Part shown: positions 62,056-64,000 of the stretch, one piece after another
How positions within the stretch are numbered: position 1 is the first letter of the stretch
How the letters are laid out: every line of letters begins with the position of its first letter
Assembly: GCF_035917455.1 (NCBI RefSeq)
Contig: NZ_CP109078.1
Coordinates: 5,440,001-5,504,000, forward strand
Direction: 5' to 3'
DNA length: 64,000 nt
Source of the DNA: Micromonospora sp. NBC_01796
GTDB taxonomy: Bacteria; Actinomycetota; Actinomycetes; Mycobacteriales; Micromonosporaceae
Program-made: the position numbers and the translations under genes
The notes under the pieces: generated by a model
What the model was told of the DNA's origin: nothing
Seen by the model: only the letters and a program-made list of their open reading frames with translations
Database searches by the model: none

Positions 62056-62910
62056 ATGGCCATGCATACGGGGGAAGTGGGTAACGGCGGCGGGGAGCGA
62101 AGACTCGGCCTCGGGTGGCGGGTGCTGATCGTGTTGGTCGCCGGGGTGGTGATCTGGCGATCGGTCTACGGGGTCGCCGAGTGGATCTTCGGCTCGGGGT
62201 ACGACCGCGCCGGTCACGTGTTCCGGGCGGTCGCGATCACCGCGCTGGTCGTACCGATGGTGGTGCTGGCCCGCCGGTTCCTGGACCGGCGCCCGTGGGC
62301 CGGCCTGCGACTCGCCCCGCCGTCGCAGGGCTGGCGGCCGTTGCTGGTCGGTGCCGCCGCGTACCTCGTCCCGCTCCCGATCGGCCTGGCCGTGGTCCTG
62401 GGGCTCGGCTGGGCGACGCTGAGCGTGCACGCCTCCGTTGGGGAGGTGGTCCTGTCCGCCGCCGGGCTGCTGCTGCTCGTCCTCCTCTACGAGGCGCTGC
62501 CCGAGGAGCTGATCTTCCGGGGGTACCTCTACCGAAACCTGGTGACCGCGGTGCCGGCGTGGCTGGCGGTGTGTGCCCAGGCGGTCCTGTTCAGCCTCTT
62601 CGGCCTGGCACTCGGTGCCGACGTCGGGCGGGCGGTGATCTTCCTCGGGTTCGGGTTCGTCCTCGGCCTGATCCGGATGGTGACCGGCAGCCTGTGGGCC
62701 CCGATCGGCTTCCACCTGCTGTTCCAGACCTGCGCGCAGCTCGCCGGCCCGGACTGGGACCTGGTCACGGTCACCAACCGGGAGACGCTGGAGATCGCCG
62801 CGCTCGGCGCGATCCCGATCGGCCTGGGTGCGGTGGCCATCCGACTGCTGCACCGGCACCCGGCGGTCGACCAGTCCGCCCGCGAACCGGACCCGGCCCC
62901 GATCGGCTGA
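62056..62910 (+). CDS. CPBP family intramembrane metalloprotease
   Basis: A 284-residue membrane protein with about eight segments. The CAAX-protease/bacteriocin-processing motifs are ALPEELIFRGYLYRNL (EExxxR) near residue 150, and Asn/His equivalents in GSLWAPIGFHLLFQTCAQL. Members cleave peptides in the membrane or give immunity to bacteriocins. Starts at ATG 62056, 62062 or TTG 62035 are possible. No peptide gene lies next to it. Confidence 0.85.
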   Translation: MAMHTGEVGNGGGERRLGLGWRVLIVLVAGVVIWRSVYGVAEWIFGSGYDRAGHVFRAVAITALVVPMVVLARRFLDRRPWAGLRLAPPSQGWRPLLVGAAAYLVPLPIGLAVVLGLGWATLSVHASVGEVVLSAAGLLLLVLLYEALPEELIFRGYLYRNLVTAVPAWLAVCAQAVLFSLFGLALGADVGRAVIFLGFGFVLGLIRMVTGSLWAPIGFHLLFQTCAQLAGPDWDLVTVTNRETLEIAALGAIPIGLGAVAIRLLHRHPAVDQSAREPDPAPIG

Positions 62911-62950
62911 GCCGAGCGGTCGCGGCCGGGCGCGCCGAGCCGAGCCGGGG

Positions 62951-64000
62951 TCAGTCGAGCCGGTCCGGGTCGCGGGTGAGGACGAAGGTCGCGATGTCGA
63001 GCGTCCGTACCGCGCCGGCCGGGTCCCGGCGTACGGCCAGGATCTCGCCGTCGTTCATCCCGGACCTGCCCCGCCAGTGGTCGGCGTCGACCCGGCCGAA
63101 CCGCCACGGCGCCGCCCCGGCCGGGCGGAGCAGGGAGAACACCAGTTCCTCCGCCTCTCCGTCCCAGGACGCCTCGAACTCCCGACCCATCCACCACCAC
63201 CGGCCGGTCAGCTCGGCCACCGCAGGCTCGGGCGGTCCGGCGGCGGGACGCCACGGCTTGACCGGTTCGGGTTCGTGGTCGAGCACCTCGGTCAGCAGGT
63301 GACGGGTGGTGGCGCCGATCGAGCCGCTGCGGAAGCCGTACGCGTTGGCGAAGGTGACCACCCCGGTCCGCGACCGCCGGTGCACCGCCAGACCGGCGAC
63401 GTAGCCGGGCATCGAACCCCCGTGCCCCACGTAGACCCGTTCGCCGGTGCGGTACAGCTCCAGCCCGAGCCCGTGCCCGGAGGTCCACGACTCCGGGTCG
63501 CCGATCGCCACCGGAACGCACATCTCGGTCACCGTCTCCGGTGCGATCACGGCCGGGTCCGGGTCGGCCAGGAACGCCGCCCACCGGGCGAGGTCGGGCA
63601 CGCTGGCCCAGAGCTGCCCGGCCGGCGCCATCGCACCGGTGTCCGTACGGGGTTCCTCGCGCAGCGTCCCGTGCCACGGATGGACCAGGTAACCACGGGC
63701 GAACGGCTCCTGCGCCTGGTACGACGTGCGGGTCATCCCCAGCGGGCCGAGCAGGCGTTCCCGGATCAACTCCCACCACGACTGCCCGGTGAGCCGCTCC
63801 AGCGCGCCGCCGAGCAGCCCGTACGCCAGGTTCGAGTAGTGGTAGGTGCGGTGCGGCGGGTGGGCGAGCTTGGCCGGGGTGAGTCCGGCGAGCAGGGTGG
63901 CCAGGTCCACGCCCTCGGACCGTTCCCACCAGCCGTCCCCGTCGGGTTCGCGTTGCAGGCCGCTGGCGTGCCCGAGCAGTTGCCGGAGGGTGACCCGGCC
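62951..64000 (-). CDS. Beta-lactamase-family serine hydrolase, C-terminal part (cut by window edge)
   Basis: The frame is open from the right edge to the stop at 62951, giving 349 residues. The visible part starts within VTLRQLLGHASGL, the region just after the SxxK serine, so the nucleophile lies outside. The YxN motif is TYHYSNLAYGLLG and the third motif VYVGHGGSMPGYV (HxG). A C-terminal lipocalin-like domain of about 100 residues follows. These are class C beta-lactamase-like esterases or D-aminopeptidases. A GTG at 63910 would be an internal start but is not the true one. Confidence 0.88.
   Translation of the reverse strand, partial: GRVTLRQLLGHASGLQREPDGDGWWERSEGVDLATLLAGLTPAKLAHPPHRTYHYSNLAYGLLGGALERLTGQSWWELIRERLLGPLGMTRTSYQAQEPFARGYLVHPWHGTLREEPRTDTGAMAPAGQLWASVPDLARWAAFLADPDPAVIAPETVTEMCVPVAIGDPESWTSGHGLGLELYRTGERVYVGHGGSMPGYVAGLAVHRRSRTGVVTFANAYGFRSGSIGATTRHLLTEVLDHEPEPVKPWRPAAGPPEPAVAELTGRWWWMGREFEASWDGEAEELVFSLLRPAGAAPWRFGRVDADHWRGRSGMNDGEILAVRRDPAGAVRTLDIATFVLTRDPDRLD

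Noticed and set aside
63910-64000. GTG at 63910 as true start of the serine hydrolase
   Set aside because: The frame continues to the border with VTLRQLLGHASGL, a conserved family segment, so the gene begins outside the window.

Overview
The window is high-GC DNA with GTG/ATG/TTG starts, strong GC bias at third codon positions and many leaderless-looking promoters. Together with the protein families present (acVLRF1, DUF2630, DUF3097, MabA/InhA-type fatty-acid enzymes, TIGR04222 proteins, AA10 lytic polysaccharide monooxygenase, PL1 pectate lyases) this points to a filamentous, polysaccharide-degrading actinomycete, most likely Micromonosporaceae. No rRNA, tRNA, insertion sequence, prophage or CRISPR array was recognised. 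Both ends cut through genes: a penicillin-acylase-type hydrolase on the left and a beta-lactamase-like serine hydrolase on the right.

Layout. 1-4.6 kb: two secreted hydrolases. 4.7-10.3 kb: LysE exporter, acVLRF1 ribosome-rescue hydrolase, a small membrane protein, an ABC-F ribosome-protection ATPase behind a structured leader with a 6-codon upstream ORF, a small HTH protein and an enoyl-CoA hydratase. 10.4-13.7 kb: ABC exporter, Mug glycosylase, SDR. 13.75-17.5 kb: a one-strand run headed by an AcnR-like TetR regulator, then two TIGR04222 membrane proteins with Gly/Cys tails, a DUF692 (MNIO) enzyme and its small partner. 17.6-23 kb: CN hydrolase, HAD phosphatase, RIO kinase, DUF2630, class A PBP. 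23-29.1 kb: two tandem pectate lyases behind a TTGACA/TATGGT promoter with a 16-bp palindrome, a P450 and an S1 protease. 29.2-34.3 kb: aconitase, a Gly-rich protein and a C39-type secreted protein behind 96-bp tandem repeats. 34.1-38.4 kb: a bidirectional promoter, a permuted-papain-like protein, a PadR/membrane protein pair and a TrkA-N/RyR channel-like protein coupled to a SLOG protein. 38.5-48.5 kb: aminopeptidase P, AsnB, AA10-CBM2 LPMO, sugar kinase, MBL hydrolase, thioesterase and a coupled chain ending in two bacterial-PH proteins. 48.8-64 kb: MoxR/DUF58/VWA, a 28-residue membrane peptide, acyltransferase, alpha/beta hydrolase, NarL-type two-component system, FabG-InhA-HemH, HAD-IIA phosphatase, DUF3097, CPBP protease.

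Several blocks keep the order of the mycobacterial Rv1472-Rv1485 neighbourhood (enoyl-CoA hydratase, ABC-F, small HTH, TetR, aconitase, MoxR, DUF58, VWA, FabG1, InhA, ferrochelatase), opened up here by insertions. The most interesting signals are: the DUF692/TIGR04222 cassette with Cys-rich C-terminal tails that look like candidate substrates; a 20-bp operator shared (18/20) between the TetR gene and aconitase 14.6 kb apart; the ABC-F leader; the RyR-SLOG pair; and one 7-bp TAGGGTA element that can serve as -10 for two divergent leaderless genes.
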